NCBI GenBank assembly: GCA_017591395.1
Contig: WEDG01005299.1
Coordinates: forward strand, 62,001-126,000
Source: Schistocephalus solidus
Lineage: Eukaryota; Platyhelminthes; Cestoda; Diphyllobothriidea; Diphyllobothriidae
Direction of reading: 5' to 3'
DNA length: 64,000 nt
Position numbers and translations under genes: made by a program. Numbering within the stretch: position 1 is the stretch's first letter; every line of letters starts with the position of its first letter. Positions 62,821 through 64,000 of the stretch are shown here, in pieces. A model generated the notes under the pieces. The model saw only the letters and a list, made by a program, of their open reading frames with translations. It made no database searches and was not told the DNA's origin.

Positions 62821-63324
62821 AATACAGAAGGTTAATATACAAAATAAATGGATAAAGTAGACAGAAATGAAATGTAAATGCAAAAATGGGTGGGTCAGAA
62901 GTACATACAGAATAACGGTCAAGCACGCAGGCCACGACATATAAAAGTGACATGGCCGCGCCCCGCGCCCACTCTAGACACACAAACACGTCAACCAATC
63001 ACATCACGGAGTCTTAATATAGATTGACAAATGAGCAGGGGTTATGTTTAGATCGGATTCAATTTTATTATATGAAAGTACCTATTGAAATGTTCAGAAT
63101 AAGGTTTGGGGTTCGGAATTGGTTGTTATTGCGAGTTAGGTTTAGAGTAACGGTAAGGTTTAGGGTTACGGCGTGGTTGAGAATTAGAATAGGAGTTAGG
63201 TTAAATGTTAAGGTTGCTAAGAAAGAGACACGATTATTGGAACAAGAGCTCTCTTAGAATGAAAGGCATGTAGGCGCATAGTACTTACATATCAATTGCA
63301 ACATGGAACATCTAGCTAGTCAGG
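62821..63324. other. Unassigned stretch with degenerate telomere-like repeats
   Basis: 63095-63215 is rich in GTTAGG/GGTTTAGGG variants (for example GGTTTAGGGTTACGG at 63157-63171), resembling a decayed TTAGGG array. The rest is featureless; its left end may be the 5' region of T2. Confidence 0.4.
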
Positions 63325-64000
63325 GAACTGTCAGTATCAGTATCAGTATATTTGAGGGAGATGTAGGTGAGTCAGCTTTGAATTCCCTATTTGTACATGC
63401 GAGTTATGGTATCAAAAAAATAGTATCTGCATATGTTGGCAAGGGGAACATAGTTGAAAAAGAGCAGAAAAGGCAAAAAAACTCCCGGTGATATTTAGAA
63501 GAAAATAACTGTCGCCCTTGGGGGGGGGGGGGAGTCCAACGGGGGGCATTTGGGAGGTCACATGAATCAGCCAGATTCTCCCTTGCTGATTGCAGAGTCC
63601 GTTGAGGGATTTCAAAGGCGGAAATATATGTCCAGATCATCCTCGGTCCATTGCGGTTCGAACCAAGGGAGAACGTTCATACACCTCATGGACGACGGTC
63701 GCCAGGTCCAGCTGATGCGAACACTCACGGTGTCACCAAGGTGTGCAAATAAGTTAAGCAGCGAAGACCTCGAGGACCGCAGCATGGGAATAATGGGAGA
63801 ATGCAAGCCCTCAAACGAAAATAACAAACATAAAGAAATGTTACTCAAATATAGCTAGTAGTATCATACATGCCTTATTTTCTGACGTCACACTTGCAGC
63901 TTTCAGTTAGTGTTGTAGCTCGCACCATTGTATCGATCTAACTTTCGTTTAAAAACCTCCAAGGAGTCCGACATAACAACATCCAGAGGAAGACTATTCC
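63325..64000 (-). mobile_element. Right-edge CR1-like LINE, 3' end
   Basis: The minus-strand frame from 64000 to a stop near 63907 reads NSLPLDVVMSDSLEVFKRKL, the typical end of the C-terminal domain (compare NALPEDVVMSP in LINE-A). A 3' UTR of about 540 bp follows with a G run (63520-63532 on the plus strand), a class I hairpin (63392-63362) and an ACTGAT-repeat tail (63328-63350). The upstream part lies outside the window. Confidence 0.75.
63362..63392 (-). ncRNA. Class I 3'-terminal hairpin, right-edge LINE
   Basis: In RNA sense AUAGG and CCUAC-type strands face each other (four to five pairs). CUCCCUCAAAUAUA and the ACTGAT tail follow, aligned with LINE-A, C, D and F. Confidence 0.5.

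Noticed and set aside
63455..63512. A class II U-loop hairpin in the right-edge LINE
   Set aside because: There is a U7 tract next to GGGAG and a U-rich stretch opposite, but the helices are short and the loop asymmetric. The element has a class I end, so I left it out.
63520..63532. G-quadruplex at the 13-G run
   Set aside because: A single homopolymer; more likely a slippage tract than a structured element.
1..64000. CRISPR arrays, bacterial operons or prophage
   Set aside because: No regular spacer-repeat arrays and no ribosome-binding-site spaced genes; eukaryotic LINEs, LTR elements and spliceosomal introns throughout.

Overview
The window looks like part of a large, repeat-choked animal genome. 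A flatworm, and among flatworms a tapeworm, is my best guess. Three things point there: CR1/Jockey-like LINE reverse transcriptases in several families, a Ty3/gypsy element, and the tiny (38-57 nt) introns seen in the only host gene and in one DNA-transposon gene. The species assignment is inference; no rRNA or mitochondrial sequence is present to fix it.

Layout. 1-13 kb: minus- and plus-strand LINE fragments of families I call A, B, D, F and H, plus two dispersed repeats (R1, E), many inserted into one another. 13-15.6 kb: the only credible host gene, three exons of an exocyst Sec10/EXOC5-like protein at 14651-15277 (+). 15.6-18.5 kb: LINE ORF1 relics on both strands. 18.5-24.7 kb: a nearly full-length LINE-H (ORF1, endonuclease, reverse transcriptase, 3' UTR) with a 1.6-kb LINE-A nested in its ORF1. 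24.7-49.3 kb: one LINE-C whose reverse transcriptase appears to be split by a LINE-B (B1) and then by about 18.4 kb of further insertions: B2 in opposite orientation, R1, E, a tandem double Ty3/gypsy element of 10.2 kb, and LINE-G. 50.1-54.8 kb: a nearly complete but decayed LINE-F. 55-63 kb: two relics of a CACTA/TNP2-like DNA transposon (one with a DUF4806-like exon) and a LINE-B carrying a nested LINE-A. The right edge holds the 3' end of one more LINE.

The Ty3/gypsy structure is LTR-internal-LTR-internal-LTR on the minus strand, bounded by one 4-bp target duplication (CTTA). It has a perfect 18-nt tRNA-Leu primer-binding site, a single gag-pol frame and five nonsense codons shared by both copies. 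The middle LTR looks like a recombinant of the outer two, which fits expansion by unequal LTR crossover.

The most interesting signal is at the RNA level. LINE 3' ends here fall into two structural classes that follow the reverse transcriptase lineage. Class I (families A, C, D, F and the right-edge element) has a compact terminal hairpin just before a short tandem-repeat tail. Class II (families B and H, an H-like fragment and repeat E) has two helices separated by a symmetric internal loop of 6-8 U on each strand. The class II architecture resembles the poly(A)-clamping ENE triple-helix elements known from PAN, MALAT1 and plant/fungal transposon RNAs. The stems differ in sequence between families while pairing is kept. 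Boundaries of LINE copies are by eye and usually good to 5-20 bp.
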